From the NCBI RefSeq assembly GCF_035609205.1, contig NZ_CP141184.1, positions 1,054,001 through 1,118,000 on the forward strand: 64,000 nt of DNA, in the 5' to 3' direction. The translations under genes were made by a program, and so were the position numbers. Source of the DNA: Hymenobacter sp. GOD-10R (GTDB lineage Bacteria; Bacteroidota; Bacteroidia; Cytophagales; Hymenobacteraceae). The notes beneath the pieces are model-generated. The model was not told the DNA's origin and did not search any database. It was given only the letters and a program-made list of their open reading frames with translations. Position 1 is the stretch's first letter. Every line of letters starts with the position of its first letter. This document shows, in pieces, positions 35,835 through 45,524 of the stretch.

Positions 35835-36269
35835 ATGGCAACCAACGATCAGCAACCGGAACACGAAAATGCAGAATCGCGCCGCCAGGAGCGCCGCGCA
35901 CAAGCCAACCAAGACTACCACGAGACGCCTGAGTCGCGTATTCAGCCCGACCGCAACGACCCTAGGTCACACCATGAGCGCACCCGCGACGGGGATGGCA
36001 ACCAGGATTTTAGCACCACCGGCGACGACGGTACTTCCGATGGGGTGGCTACTGTCGTGACGGGCTCTGGCTCCAACAACAACGGACCCGGCGGCGCCGT
36101 TGGCGACAAAACTGCTAGCCCCAGTGATACTGGAACTCAAGGCGGTGGCCAGAGCAAGCAGCCGCATCTGAATACACCGAGCGCTCAATCGTCGCACCAG
36201 GCGAGTGGGCCGCGCGGCGACCATGGCGAGAGCGGCCACAAAGGGAGCCGCAGCGGCAACCAAGAGTAA
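35835..36269 (+). CDS. Low-complexity disordered protein
   Basis: 144 residues dominated by Gly, Ser, Asn, Asp, Gln and His (for example VTGSGSNNNGPGGAVGDKTA and QGGGQSKQPHLNTPS), with a charged N-terminal part (ENAESRRQERRAQANQDYHE). No fold, signal peptide or family is evident. It is flanked by good signals (ATG at a sensible place and a terminator right after), so it may be expressed, perhaps as a protective hydrophilic protein; this is a guess from composition. It could also be a spurious frame. Confidence 0.5.
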   Translation: MATNDQQPEHENAESRRQERRAQANQDYHETPESRIQPDRNDPRSHHERTRDGDGNQDFSTTGDDGTSDGVATVVTGSGSNNNGPGGAVGDKTASPSDTGTQGGGQSKQPHLNTPSAQSSHQASGPRGDHGESGHKGSRSGNQE

Positions 36270-36351
36270 GCTATCCTTCTACCGGCGAATAACAGGTAGC
36301 TCACATCAGAAAGCTAGGTATAGCGCAACAGCGGCCTAGCGTTACTATACT

Positions 36352-36397
36352 GCACAAACCGCACTGGCAACGATGCTAGTGCGGTTTGTGCTTTTTT
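36352..36397 (+). terminator. Terminator after the disordered-protein gene
   Basis: Perfect 14-bp stem GCACAAACCGCACT/AGTGCGGTTTGTGC (36352-36365 with 36378-36391), 12-base loop, then six T. This supports the upstream frame as a real, transcribed gene. Confidence 0.9.
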
Positions 36398-36565
36398 GCA
36401 GGGCTCTGTTGCTCAACCTAGCAAACCTAGGCGAGGTAGGTTTTGCCCGTTTGTCGTCGGTAAATACAGTAAATAGCACGTAGCCTTTTGCTGATAGTTT
36501 GTAGCTACGCGCTTGTATATTTACTAGAAGCTCCTCTTTTCAATATTCCGCACCGTAGTCGCTCA

Positions 36566-37159
36566 GTGAATTCTTTACCCCCGCGAACGTATATCTCCTG
36601 GACCGACGACGCCTTGCTCCAAGCGCTGGTAGCCGACGACCGAACTGCTTTCGCCGAGCTGTATGAGCGTTATTGGTACCGCGTGTTTGCGGTGGCCTAC
36701 CGGAAGTTGAAGTCACGGGAAATAGCCGAGGAGCTGGTGCAGGATCTGTTTGCTACCCTCTGGCACAAGCGGGCCGAGCACGCTATTCAGCAGCTAGAGT
36801 ACTACCTGCTGGCCGCCATCAACCGCCGGGTTATTGGATACTTACGCGCCCATCAGGTGCGCGCCGCTTACGCCGACTACTGCCGCCGTAACCAAAGTGA
36901 GGCGAGTCAGGAAACGGAACACGTTCTGGCCGCTTCTGATCTGTCGGAAGCATTTGCCAAAGCCTTGCTGCAATTGCCTGAGCAGTCGCGCGAGATTTTT
37001 CGCCTGAGCCGGTTGGAGCACGTGCCAGTCGCAGAAATTGCGCTGAAGCTGAATCTGTCGTCTAAAGCAGTGGAATATCACCTTACCAAATCTCTGAAGC
37101 TACTGCGCGTTTACCTGCGCGACTTCACACTGGTAGCGGCGTTGTTCCTGTTTGTTTGA
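36566..37159 (+). CDS. ECF-type RNA polymerase sigma factor
   Basis: Sigma-70 family group 4 factor that should direct transcription of the glycan locus next to it. Region 2 is the DRTAFAELYERYWYRVFAVAYRKLKSREIAEELVQDLFATLWHKR part (near residue 25-70) and region 4 has the LPEQSREIFRLSRLEHVPVAEIALKLNLSSKAVEYHLTKSL helix-turn-helix. There is no ATG; GTG at 36566 is preferred to a TTG at 36488 because it leaves a short natural N-terminus. FecR anti-sigma follows at 173 bases. Bacteroidota SusC/SusD loci often have this pair. Confidence 0.9.
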   Translation: MNSLPPRTYISWTDDALLQALVADDRTAFAELYERYWYRVFAVAYRKLKSREIAEELVQDLFATLWHKRAEHAIQQLEYYLLAAINRRVIGYLRAHQVRAAYADYCRRNQSEASQETEHVLAASDLSEAFAKALLQLPEQSREIFRLSRLEHVPVAEIALKLNLSSKAVEYHLTKSLKLLRVYLRDFTLVAALFLFV

Positions 37160-37332
37160 TAAAACTTGTGCGTTGATCAATTATTTTATTAGATATTCAA
37201 CTGATTGATCGTAAAGTGTTTGGGTGACTGAAAGCTAGGTTTAGAAAAGAAAGTCTGAAAAAAGTTTACCAGGAGTTTAGGGGTTGCTAGCGGTTGCGCG
37301 TCTTCCTCTATAGAAGCCTTTCTGTCTCCTGT

Positions 37333-38388
37333 ATGATGACCCAAGCTGAATTTGAAGCCTTGCTCCAGCGCTACCTCGACGGCAATAGCCAACCGGGTGA
37401 GCGGCAGCTGGTGGAAAAGTGGAGCCAGCAGCTTGGGCAGGAAGAAAACCTGGTGCTCGACCGCAGCCTGCACGAAGAAGTGCGGACCGCCATGTGGCAA
37501 CGCATCATGCAACTCACCGCCGACGAAGAGTTGGTGGCACCTGTTCAGGAAATGCCGGTCGTGTCGCGGCCACTTTCTTTCTGGCAGGGGCAGGCGAGCC
37601 GGTGGGCGGCCGCCGCCATCTTGGTACTTAGCCTCGGGCTGGGTTGGTGGCTGCTCCAGCGCAGCCAACGTGCGGCCGACCTAGCTTCTGCGAAATGGGT
37701 GCGGCAGGTGAATAACCTTGAACGTGAACAAGAACTCACGCTTCACGACGGCAGCCGCGTGACGTTGTACCCTGGTAGCCGCTTGCAATACAAGGAGGGC
37801 TTGGCTGGTGCTCGTCGCGAAGTATATCTCACAGGGCAAGCCTTCTTTAAGGTGACCAAAAACCCGTCCCGCCCATTTCTAGTGTACACCGACAAGGTTC
37901 TGACGACGGTGCTAGGCACGAGTTTTCTGGTAACGGCTTATGCCAATCAAGAAGCCAGGGTAGCCGTGCGCGAAGGACGCGTAGCCGTGCAGCCCCGCAA
38001 GGGCGCTCAGCTGGATGCCACGCCCGCGCAACCTAGCTTCAAAGGGGTCGTACTTCTGCCCAATCAGCAGGCAGTATACCTAGCTAGGAATGAGCGACTT
38101 GACAAAGAGCTTGTCGCAAAACCGACACCGCTGACGCCGCAGCCACTCGACTTCAAGAAGCGCCCCGTGGCGGAGGTGCTGGCCGCCTTGGAAAGGGTAT
38201 ACGGGGTGAACATCGTGTACGACCCCATCAAACTCCGCGACTGCACCATTACCATTGCTTTCGAGAATGAGCCCTTGTTTGAACAGCTTGATATTCTTTG
38301 CAAAGCCTTGAATGCGAGCTATAAACGAGCGGATGACGCGCAAATAATCTTTGAGAGTACGGGCTGCAAACAGCCAGCTAAATCCTAG
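37333..38388 (+). CDS. FecR-family anti-sigma factor
   Basis: Single-pass membrane protein that binds the ECF factor until a SusC signal frees it. N-terminal cytosolic anti-sigma part (about 95 residues), one TM helix (AAAILVLSLGLGWWLL, near residues 96-112), FecR domain with HDGSRVTLYPGSRLQYKEGLAGARREVYLTGQAFFKVTKNPSRPFLVYTDK, and a C-terminal DUF4974 region (KRPVAEVLAALERVYGVNIVYDP). ATG at 37333 is used; a frame starting at 37294 would add a weak extension. It lies between the sigma and SusC genes, which fits its relay job. Confidence 0.92.
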   Translation: MMTQAEFEALLQRYLDGNSQPGERQLVEKWSQQLGQEENLVLDRSLHEEVRTAMWQRIMQLTADEELVAPVQEMPVVSRPLSFWQGQASRWAAAAILVLSLGLGWWLLQRSQRAADLASAKWVRQVNNLEREQELTLHDGSRVTLYPGSRLQYKEGLAGARREVYLTGQAFFKVTKNPSRPFLVYTDKVLTTVLGTSFLVTAYANQEARVAVREGRVAVQPRKGAQLDATPAQPSFKGVVLLPNQQAVYLARNERLDKELVAKPTPLTPQPLDFKKRPVAEVLAALERVYGVNIVYDPIKLRDCTITIAFENEPLFEQLDILCKALNASYKRADDAQIIFESTGCKQPAKS

Positions 38389-38563
38389 TTCAATTATCCA
38401 CCGGTAGCTAGCTTTTACTAGCGCCGCCTCCCGCCCAACGGCAAGCTAGCCGCTGCTAGGAAGCCAACCATCTGCCATCCGATAACACGCTTTTGCGAGC
38501 GTGCTAGGTTTCTTATTGCTCTTCCCTAACCTGTTCTATTCCCACTGCAAACGATTTCGGCCT

Positions 38564-41500
38564 ATGAACAACCGCGTACCTTTCTCTCGACGCTGGTACC
38601 CCATCAGATTAGTTGCGCTGAGTTTAACCCTAGCTACTCCGCTCGCTGCTAGCGTAGCCGCGCCCGGACCGGTGCTTTCGCAGGTGCTACTGGAGCGAAA
38701 AGTTTCGTTTAAAGCAGAGGCGCAAACGATTGAGTCGGTACTTAATCAGCTCGAAAAACAGCTCAACGTGCGCTTCGTGTATAGCCCGTCGCTCATCGGC
38801 TCCGACCGCCGTGTGACGTTGCAAGTAGCCGAAAAGCCACTCACGCAAGTGTTGGATGAACTGCTTGCTCCGCGCAAAATTCAATATGAAGTGCGCAATA
38901 ATCGCATCATCCTCAGTCAGCCTGGCAGCAGCAAAACTACCGCCGATGTACCCGTATCGGGGCGGGTGGTGGATGCGAAAGGAGAGGGGCTGCCAGGCGT
39001 AACGGTGGTAGTAAAAGGCACCACCATTGGCACCGGCACCGGACCAGACGGCAGCTTCTCCATCAACGCACCGGAAAATAGCGTCTTGGTATTCAGCTTC
39101 GTAGGATACACGCGCAAAGAAGTGCCAGTCGCAGGAGCTACTAGTACTATAAGTGTCACGCTCGCCGAAGACACAAAAGCGCTGGACGAAGTAGTGGTAG
39201 TCGGCTACGGGGTGCAGGAAAAAAAGCTGCTGACGACCTCTATTGCTACCGTATCAGCCAAGGACGTGGAGCTGCTGCCCGTGGCCTCGCCGGCGGAGGC
39301 GCTGGTAGGTCAGGTGGCGGGCGCGCAGATTACGGAGCCTTCTGGCGAGCCCGGCGCGGGCGCGGTGATTCGCATTCGGGGCCTAGGTTCGATTTCGGCA
39401 GGCAACAGTCCGCTCTACGTGGTGGACGGCTACCCGCTGGGCAGCGCGGATAACTTCAACCAGATTTCGCCCCTCGATATTCAATCCATTCAGGTGCTGA
39501 AGGATGCGGCGGCGTGCGCCATCTACGGTTCGCGCGGCGGCAACGGCATCGTGATTGTGACTACCAAACGCGGCCAAGCCGGCAAAACGCGCTTCAACTT
39601 CAACGCCAACACCGGTATTCAGCAAGTGGCTAAGCGCATCGACGTGCTCAACCGCAACCAATACCTAGACTACCTGACGGACGCTTTTACCAACGGCAAC
39701 CGTGTTATTCCGGCTCCGCTGCAAGTCGACCGCAATACCCTAGCTGATACCGACTGGCAGGACGAAATCTTCCAGACGGGCGTGCAGCAGCGCTATCAAC
39801 TCTCGGCCTCCGGAGGCTCGGATAAGTCGCGCTTCTACATTGCGGGGTCGTATTTTGACCAAAGCGGAATTGTGAAGGGCACGGGCTTCGAGCGGTTTTC
39901 GTTGCGCGCCAACTACGATGCGCAGCTCAGCAAGAAGCTCAAGATCGGTCTGAACCTAGCGCCGTCCTTCACGCGCACCGACGTGCGCCCCGTGTCGGGG
40001 AGCTACAACGGCGGCAACATTTCGGGCGGCGGCCCCGGCGGCGAAACGGCCGCCGTGACGACGGCCCTGATTCTGCCACCCGTGGTGCCCGCCCGCTTAC
40101 CCAATGGCGATTATGGCCTGATCAGCAACGCTTTTCCTGCTAACACTATCACCATCAGCGACCTGCTGAACCCAGTGGCGCCCCTAGACCTATATAAGGA
40201 CCGGACCAGCTCGGTGCGGGCGCTAGGCACCACCTTTCTGGAATACGAACCCGTGAAAGGGTTGATGCTGCGCACCAATTTCGGGGCGGAGCTGATTGCC
40301 AACCGTCGCGGCATTTACGTGCCCGCCACGCTTCCCACCAACAACTCGCGGAGTGCTAACCTCTCGAACCCCGTGCTCAACAACATTGACGCCCGGCAGG
40401 TGAACAGCACCAACTACAACTGGGTGTGGGAAAATACGGCTACCTACAACCGTACCTTCGCCAAGGATCATAACGTGACTGTGCTGGCGGGCTACGCTTC
40501 GCAGTACAACACGAACGAGGGCAGCACTGTACTCGGCCAGACCGGCACTTACACCAACACGGCGGTAGAGTACGCTACCGCCGCCGGGCAGCTGTTTGGG
40601 CAAGCTAGCTATAGCGCTAACTCACTGACTTCCCTGTTCGGCCGCGTCGACTATGCCTTCAAGGAACGCTACATTCTGACGGCTGCGCTGCGTACCGACG
40701 GCTCCTCACGCTTTGGACCCGACAATCGCTACGCTACGTTCCCGTCGGTGGCGTTGGCGTGGCGCGTGGGGGAGGAGAACTTTATTAAGCGCCTGCCGAG
40801 TGTGAGTGAGCTGAAGCTGCGCGCCAGCTACGGCGTAACCGGCAATAATAACATTGGTGACTACTCGTACCAGAGCTACCAGCAGGCGGCCAACTACGTG
40901 TTTGGCGCCAACACGGGCACCCGGGCGTACGGCTTCTCGCCCAACGGCGTGGCCATCCGGGATCTGACGTGGGAAACCAACACCCAGTTCGACACGGGCT
41001 TCGACCTAGGTTTGTTCCGCGACCGGGTATACCTGACCGTGGCGGCCTACCAGCGCAATACCACCGACCTGCTGCTGAATCGCAACATTCCGGCGGTGCT
41101 GGGCTTCTCGACGCGGGCGTTGGCGAATGTGGGCGAGGTGCGCAACCGCGGCCTAGAGTTTCAGCTGAACACGTCGAACTTCCAAGGCAAGGATTTTACC
41201 TGGAGCACGTCGGCTAATATGTCGTTTAACCGCAACCGCGTGATGGCGCTGGCCGGCCAGAACGACCAACTGGTATACGACGCCGTGTTTGGCTACACCA
41301 GCTCGATTCGGGTGGTGCCAGGGCAGCCGCTAGGCATGTTCTACGGCTACGAGCAAGTGGGCGTGTACCGTGACCAGAACGATGTGGACAACAGCCCCAA
41401 GTTTGCGACCGGCACCACCTTACCCGGCGACATCAAGTATGCCGATAAGAACGGCGACGGCATCATCAACGCCGCGGATATTAGCGTCATTGGTAACCCG

Positions 41501-42013
41501 TTTCCCAACTTCACCTATGGTTTGCTGAACACCTTCGGGTATAAGCGGTTGTCGCTGGCTATCACGCTGCAAGGCTCGCAGGGTAATGATATTCTGTACG
41601 GCGGCGACCGGTACGTGAACAACTTCCCGGGCCAAGCCAACCCGCGCACCAACGTGCTGGATCGGTGGCGCTCCCCCGAGGAGCCCGGTAACGGTATGGA
41701 GCCCCGCGCCTCGTCTAACCCGTCGCCTTCCATCCGGGAGTTTAGCTCGCGCTTCGTGTTCGATGCTTCGTTTTTGCGCATTCGTAACGTGACGCTGCGC
41801 TACAACCTCCCCACGGGTTTTGTGCAGAAGATCGGGTTGCAGAACGCCGACGTGTATACCAGCATCCAGAATCTGTACACGTTCACCAAGTACTTCGGCT
41901 ATAACCCCGAGGCCAACAACTACGGCAATACCACCCAGCCGACCTACGGCGTCGATCAGGGCTCGTACCCCATGGCCCGCACGCTGACCCTAGGAGTGAA
42001 CATTGGTTTTTAA
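38564..42013 (+). CDS. SusC/RagA-family TonB-dependent glycan receptor with STN domain
   Basis: Outer-membrane, TonB-coupled glycan importer that also signals. A signal peptide is followed by an STN domain (VSFKAEAQTIESVLNQLEKQ, about residues 48-120) that talks to FecR, a carboxypeptidase-like module (VSGRVVDAKGEGLPGVTVVV), the SusC-type plug box (DEVVVVGYGVQEK) and a barrel with the SusC feature IRIRGLGSIS; the C-terminus is GVNIGF. ATG at 38564 gives the signal peptide directly. SusD begins 13 bases after. The substrate is probably a xylan oligosaccharide, by neighbouring enzymes. Confidence 0.95.
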   Translation: MNNRVPFSRRWYPIRLVALSLTLATPLAASVAAPGPVLSQVLLERKVSFKAEAQTIESVLNQLEKQLNVRFVYSPSLIGSDRRVTLQVAEKPLTQVLDELLAPRKIQYEVRNNRIILSQPGSSKTTADVPVSGRVVDAKGEGLPGVTVVVKGTTIGTGTGPDGSFSINAPENSVLVFSFVGYTRKEVPVAGATSTISVTLAEDTKALDEVVVVGYGVQEKKLLTTSIATVSAKDVELLPVASPAEALVGQVAGAQITEPSGEPGAGAVIRIRGLGSISAGNSPLYVVDGYPLGSADNFNQISPLDIQSIQVLKDAAACAIYGSRGGNGIVIVTTKRGQAGKTRFNFNANTGIQQVAKRIDVLNRNQYLDYLTDAFTNGNRVIPAPLQVDRNTLADTDWQDEIFQTGVQQRYQLSASGGSDKSRFYIAGSYFDQSGIVKGTGFERFSLRANYDAQLSKKLKIGLNLAPSFTRTDVRPVSGSYNGGNISGGGPGGETAAVTTALILPPVVPARLPNGDYGLISNAFPANTITISDLLNPVAPLDLYKDRTSSVRALGTTFLEYEPVKGLMLRTNFGAELIANRRGIYVPATLPTNNSRSANLSNPVLNNIDARQVNSTNYNWVWENTATYNRTFAKDHNVTVLAGYASQYNTNEGSTVLGQTGTYTNTAVEYATAAGQLFGQASYSANSLTSLFGRVDYAFKERYILTAALRTDGSSRFGPDNRYATFPSVALAWRVGEENFIKRLPSVSELKLRASYGVTGNNNIGDYSYQSYQQAANYVFGANTGTRAYGFSPNGVAIRDLTWETNTQFDTGFDLGLFRDRVYLTVAAYQRNTTDLLLNRNIPAVLGFSTRALANVGEVRNRGLEFQLNTSNFQGKDFTWSTSANMSFNRNRVMALAGQNDQLVYDAVFGYTSSIRVVPGQPLGMFYGYEQVGVYRDQNDVDNSPKFATGTTLPGDIKYADKNGDGIINAADISVIGNPFPNFTYGLLNTFGYKRLSLAITLQGSQGNDILYGGDRYVNNFPGQANPRTNVLDRWRSPEEPGNGMEPRASSNPSPSIREFSSRFVFDASFLRIRNVTLRYNLPTGFVQKIGLQNADVYTSIQNLYTFTKYFGYNPEANNYGNTTQPTYGVDQGSYPMARTLTLGVNIGF

Positions 42014-42026
42014 CCCGCCGCCTCTC

Positions 42027-43517
42027 ATGATGACTTTCCCCAAACTTTTCACCAAACTAGGTGTCGCTGGGCTGCTGGGCCTAGGTCTGCTGAGCACGAC
42101 CTCGTGCAACAAGGAGTTTATCGACCTGAATGACCCCACCCGCATTCCGACCACCGAAGGCTACACTGATTCGCTCAGCATCCTGAACGGGGTGACGGCC
42201 GCCTACGCTGGCCTGCAGGATGTGTACGGCAAAAGCGGTTCCAACAACGGCCTCTTCGTGTTTGCCGAAGTGCCCTCCGACAACAGTACTTCCGTTATAT
42301 CGGGTCAGAATATCAATGAGTTCGACTTCTTTACCGTCACTTCCACCAACCTGCGCTTGCAAAGCCAGTGGACAGTAACGTACCGAACGATTGCGCGCTG
42401 CAACGTGGTGCTGAATCGGGCTCCTGCCGTGAAGCTCACCGCCGCGATCCGTAACCGCTACTACGCCGAAGTGCGTTTTGTGCGGGCGCTTTCTTACTTC
42501 AATGCCGTTCAGATTTGGGGTGATGTGCCGCTGGTGACCAGCGAAATTGCCACCATCCCCAATGCCTATCAGTTTGGGCGCACGGCCGCGGCACAGGTGT
42601 ACGCCCAAATTGAGGAAGACCTCCGCTTCGCTGCCGACAACCTGCCGGTTACCCAAACCACTGCCAACCTAGGTCGGGCTACGAAGGGCGCGGCGCAGGG
42701 GCTGCTTGGCAAGGTGTACCTCACCCAGAAGAAATACCCCGAAGCTGCTGCGGTGCTAAAGCAGGTGATTGACGCCAACACCTACGCCCTGCAAGCGAGC
42801 TACGCCAACGTCTTCTCCATCACAAACGAGATGAACAATGAGATTTTGTTTGCGGTGCGCTATAGCAAAGGCGGGCTAGGGGTGGGCAGCCCGTTTGCCA
42901 ACTACTTCGCCGTGACGCCCGCGCTGGTGGGCAACGTGGGTACTTCGGATCAGTTCAACACCATTCATCCCGACTTGGTGGCTGCTTTCACCGCCAGCGG
43001 AACCGCCGACACGCGTGCGGCGGCATCTTACGGTAGCACGCCGCTAGGTGGCCAAACGGTGTATTACACGAAGAAATATGCTGACACGCCTACCTCGTCG
43101 CTCGATGCGGAAAACGACTGGATTGTGCTGCGCTACGCTGATGTGCTGCTCCTGTACGCCGAGGCGCTGAACGAACAGGGAACCACGGCGCAGGCGGTGC
43201 CATTCGTCAACCGGGTGCGCACGCGGGCCGGCGTGCCCTCACTGGCAACTACACTCTCGCAAGCCGACTTGCGGCTCGCTATAGAAAATGAGCGGCGTTT
43301 GGAGTTGAATATGGAAGGCCAGCGGTGGTTCGACTTGGTGCGCACCGGCCGTGCCATTCCCGTGATGAATGCCTTTTTTGCCCGCTACAACATCCGGCCG
43401 AACAACGGCACGACCGGCGCAGCCATCCAGATTCAGGCGTATCAGCTGCTGCAACCCGTGCCCATCCAGGAAATCCAGACTAACCCCATTCTGACCCAAA
43501 ATCCTGGGTACAACTAG
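42027..43517 (+). CDS. SusD/RagB-family glycan-binding lipoprotein
   Basis: Cell-surface lipoprotein that caps SusC and captures oligosaccharides. The lipobox LLSTTSC places the acylated Cys at about residue 28. TPR-rich SusD fold segments such as AEVRFVRALSYFNAVQIWGDVPLV and the C-terminal LAIENERRLELNMEGQRWFDLVRTGRA are diagnostic. ATG at 42027 follows SusC by 13 bases. This is the only SusC/D pair in the window. Confidence 0.95.
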   Translation: MMTFPKLFTKLGVAGLLGLGLLSTTSCNKEFIDLNDPTRIPTTEGYTDSLSILNGVTAAYAGLQDVYGKSGSNNGLFVFAEVPSDNSTSVISGQNINEFDFFTVTSTNLRLQSQWTVTYRTIARCNVVLNRAPAVKLTAAIRNRYYAEVRFVRALSYFNAVQIWGDVPLVTSEIATIPNAYQFGRTAAAQVYAQIEEDLRFAADNLPVTQTTANLGRATKGAAQGLLGKVYLTQKKYPEAAAVLKQVIDANTYALQASYANVFSITNEMNNEILFAVRYSKGGLGVGSPFANYFAVTPALVGNVGTSDQFNTIHPDLVAAFTASGTADTRAAASYGSTPLGGQTVYYTKKYADTPTSSLDAENDWIVLRYADVLLLYAEALNEQGTTAQAVPFVNRVRTRAGVPSLATTLSQADLRLAIENERRLELNMEGQRWFDLVRTGRAIPVMNAFFARYNIRPNNGTTGAAIQIQAYQLLQPVPIQEIQTNPILTQNPGYN

Positions 43518-43624
43518 GAGGCGCTGTAAACCTAGGTTGAGGGTATGCTAAACTGGCCATTGGTCTAGGCTTCGAATCCGAAATAAGATTAGCATTACGC
43601 TGTCTTACTACCACAACACCTTTC

Positions 43625-45487
43625 ATGAAAAACCAACTTGTACGGCGTGCCCTGACGGCCGTGTTGCTAGTCCTTGGCTTGGCCACGAGCCAGTCAGGAC
43701 AAGCGCAATCCACCTTGATCCAGAACATGCCGGCGCGGCGCATGCTCAGCCTCGATGGCAACTGGAACTACATCATCGACCCCTACGAAAACGGCTTCTA
43801 CGACTACCGCCGCGAACCATTCGACCAGTCGAAATCGGGTAAAGGCGGCTATTACGACAATCAGAAACCTAGCTCCAAACAGGAGCCGGAGCTAATCGAG
43901 TACGACTTCGACCACTCGGCCACGTTGCAAGTACCCGGCGACTGGAACTCGCAGGACCCCAAGCTGCTGTACTACGAAGGCACCATTTGGTACAAAAAGA
44001 GCTTCAATCTGACGCCTAAGGCCGGTAAGCGCTACTTTCTATACTTCGGAGCCATCAACTACGAGTCGCACATCTATTTGAATGGCAAGAAGCTAGGTAT
44101 GCACAAGGGCGGCTTCACGCCAATTCAGTACGACATCACGGACCGGCTCAGCCCTAACGGCGACAACTTCGTGGTGGTGAAGGCTGACAACACCCGTCGC
44201 CAAGATGAGGTACCGACCATCAACACCGACTGGTGGAACTACGGCGGCATCACGCGCAACGCTTTCATTGCCGAAACGCCCGAAACCTTCATCACCGATT
44301 ACAAGGTGCAGCTGGCGAAGGGCAACCTAAACACGCTCACTGGCTACGTGCAGCTCGGTGGGAATAACAAAGCTGGCCAAACGGTGACGCTCGACATTGC
44401 CGAAGCCAAAATCCGTCAGCAGCTTAAGACGGATGCCGAGGGAAAAGCTAGCTTCAGCTTCCCCGCGAAGAGGCTCTCCTACTGGTCGCCGCAGAACCCG
44501 AAGCTATATGCCGTGAGCCTCGCCAGCGGCTCCGATGTCGTGCAGGATCGCATCGGCTTCCGCACGATTCAGACCCGCGGCGCCGACGTGTTGCTCAATG
44601 GCAAACCGACCTTTTTGCGTGGCATTTCTATCCACGACGAAAACCCGCTCATTCCGGGTCGGGCCCGCGGCGAGGGCGACTTGCGCATGCTGCTGACCTG
44701 GGCCAAGGAGCTAGGTTGCAACTTCGTGCGCCTGGCCCACTATCCGCACAACGAAACTATGCTGAAGCTCGCCGACGAGCTAGGGCTAATGGTGTGGGCC
44801 GAGGTGCCGGTGTACTGGACGATTTCGTGGCAAAACCCCGCTACGTACCAAAACGCCGAGACGCAGCTTTCGGACCTCATTTCGATGGGAAAAAACCGGG
44901 CGGGCATTGTGGTGTGGTCGGTAGGCAACGAAACGCCGCTGAGCGAGCCGCGCCTGAAGTTCATGAGTAGCCTAGCCAAAAAGGCTCGTGAGTTGGACGA
45001 TACCCGCATGATTTCGGCTGCTCTGGAGCTGCACCGCGAAGAAAACAACATCATCGTGGATGACCCTTTGGGCGAGTACCTCGACCTGACCAGCATCAAC
45101 GAGTACGCCGGTTGGTATTGGGGCGGTAAGCCGAGCGAAATCACGAAGTACACCTTCAATATCAAGTACAACAAGCCAGTCGTGATCAGCGAGTTTGGGG
45201 GCGATGCCCTAGCCGGCTACCATGGCGACGCCGAAACGCGCTGGAGCGAAGAATACCAGGAAGCCTTGTACCAGAACCAGCTCAAAATGCTGAGCACCAT
45301 CGGCAACCTGCGCGGCATGACACCCTGGATCCTGACCGACTTCCGCGCCACCCGCCGCCAGCACCCGGTGTATCAGAACGGCTTCAACCGCAAGGGCTTG
45401 ATTTCAAGCTCGGGCCAGAAGAAGAAGGCTTTCTATGTGCTGCAAGAATACTACCGCCAGCAAGCGAAGAAGTACGACAACAAGTAG
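43625..45487 (+). CDS. Glycoside hydrolase family 2 (beta-glucuronidase-like)
   Basis: Retaining beta-glycosidase of GH2 fold. Signal peptide (VLLVLGLATSQSGQAQ), then the sugar-binding domain (residues ~25-200), an Ig-like domain and the TIM barrel. The acid/base Glu is residue 436 in VVWSVGNET and the nucleophile Glu523 in VVISEFGGDA. Sequence after the signal (LDGNWNYIIDP) is of the beta-glucuronidase/galactosidase type; removal of glucuronic acid or a related branch from xylan is a fair guess. Its stop codon lies inside a 26-bp palindrome. Confidence 0.9.
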   Translation: MKNQLVRRALTAVLLVLGLATSQSGQAQSTLIQNMPARRMLSLDGNWNYIIDPYENGFYDYRREPFDQSKSGKGGYYDNQKPSSKQEPELIEYDFDHSATLQVPGDWNSQDPKLLYYEGTIWYKKSFNLTPKAGKRYFLYFGAINYESHIYLNGKKLGMHKGGFTPIQYDITDRLSPNGDNFVVVKADNTRRQDEVPTINTDWWNYGGITRNAFIAETPETFITDYKVQLAKGNLNTLTGYVQLGGNNKAGQTVTLDIAEAKIRQQLKTDAEGKASFSFPAKRLSYWSPQNPKLYAVSLASGSDVVQDRIGFRTIQTRGADVLLNGKPTFLRGISIHDENPLIPGRARGEGDLRMLLTWAKELGCNFVRLAHYPHNETMLKLADELGLMVWAEVPVYWTISWQNPATYQNAETQLSDLISMGKNRAGIVVWSVGNETPLSEPRLKFMSSLAKKARELDDTRMISAALELHREENNIIVDDPLGEYLDLTSINEYAGWYWGGKPSEITKYTFNIKYNKPVVISEFGGDALAGYHGDAETRWSEEYQEALYQNQLKMLSTIGNLRGMTPWILTDFRATRRQHPVYQNGFNRKGLISSSGQKKKAFYVLQEYYRQQAKKYDNK

Positions 45488-45508
45488 CGCGGACTAGTCC
45501 GCGCTACT
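45483..45508. repeat. Perfect 26-bp palindrome across the GH2 stop codon
   Basis: AGTAGCGCGGACT and its exact reverse complement meet at CTAG with no loop. It includes the TAG stop codon (45485-45487) and lies in the 37-base gap before the GH10 gene. In RNA it folds as an 11-bp GC-rich stem with CUAG loop. Confidence 0.85.
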
Positions 45509-45524
45509 CAAAACCCCACCGCGC

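Noticed and set aside
43564..43592. TTCGAATCC looked like a tRNA T-loop
   Set aside because: The flanking bases do not form a T-arm stem and no anticodon arm or acceptor stem is present.
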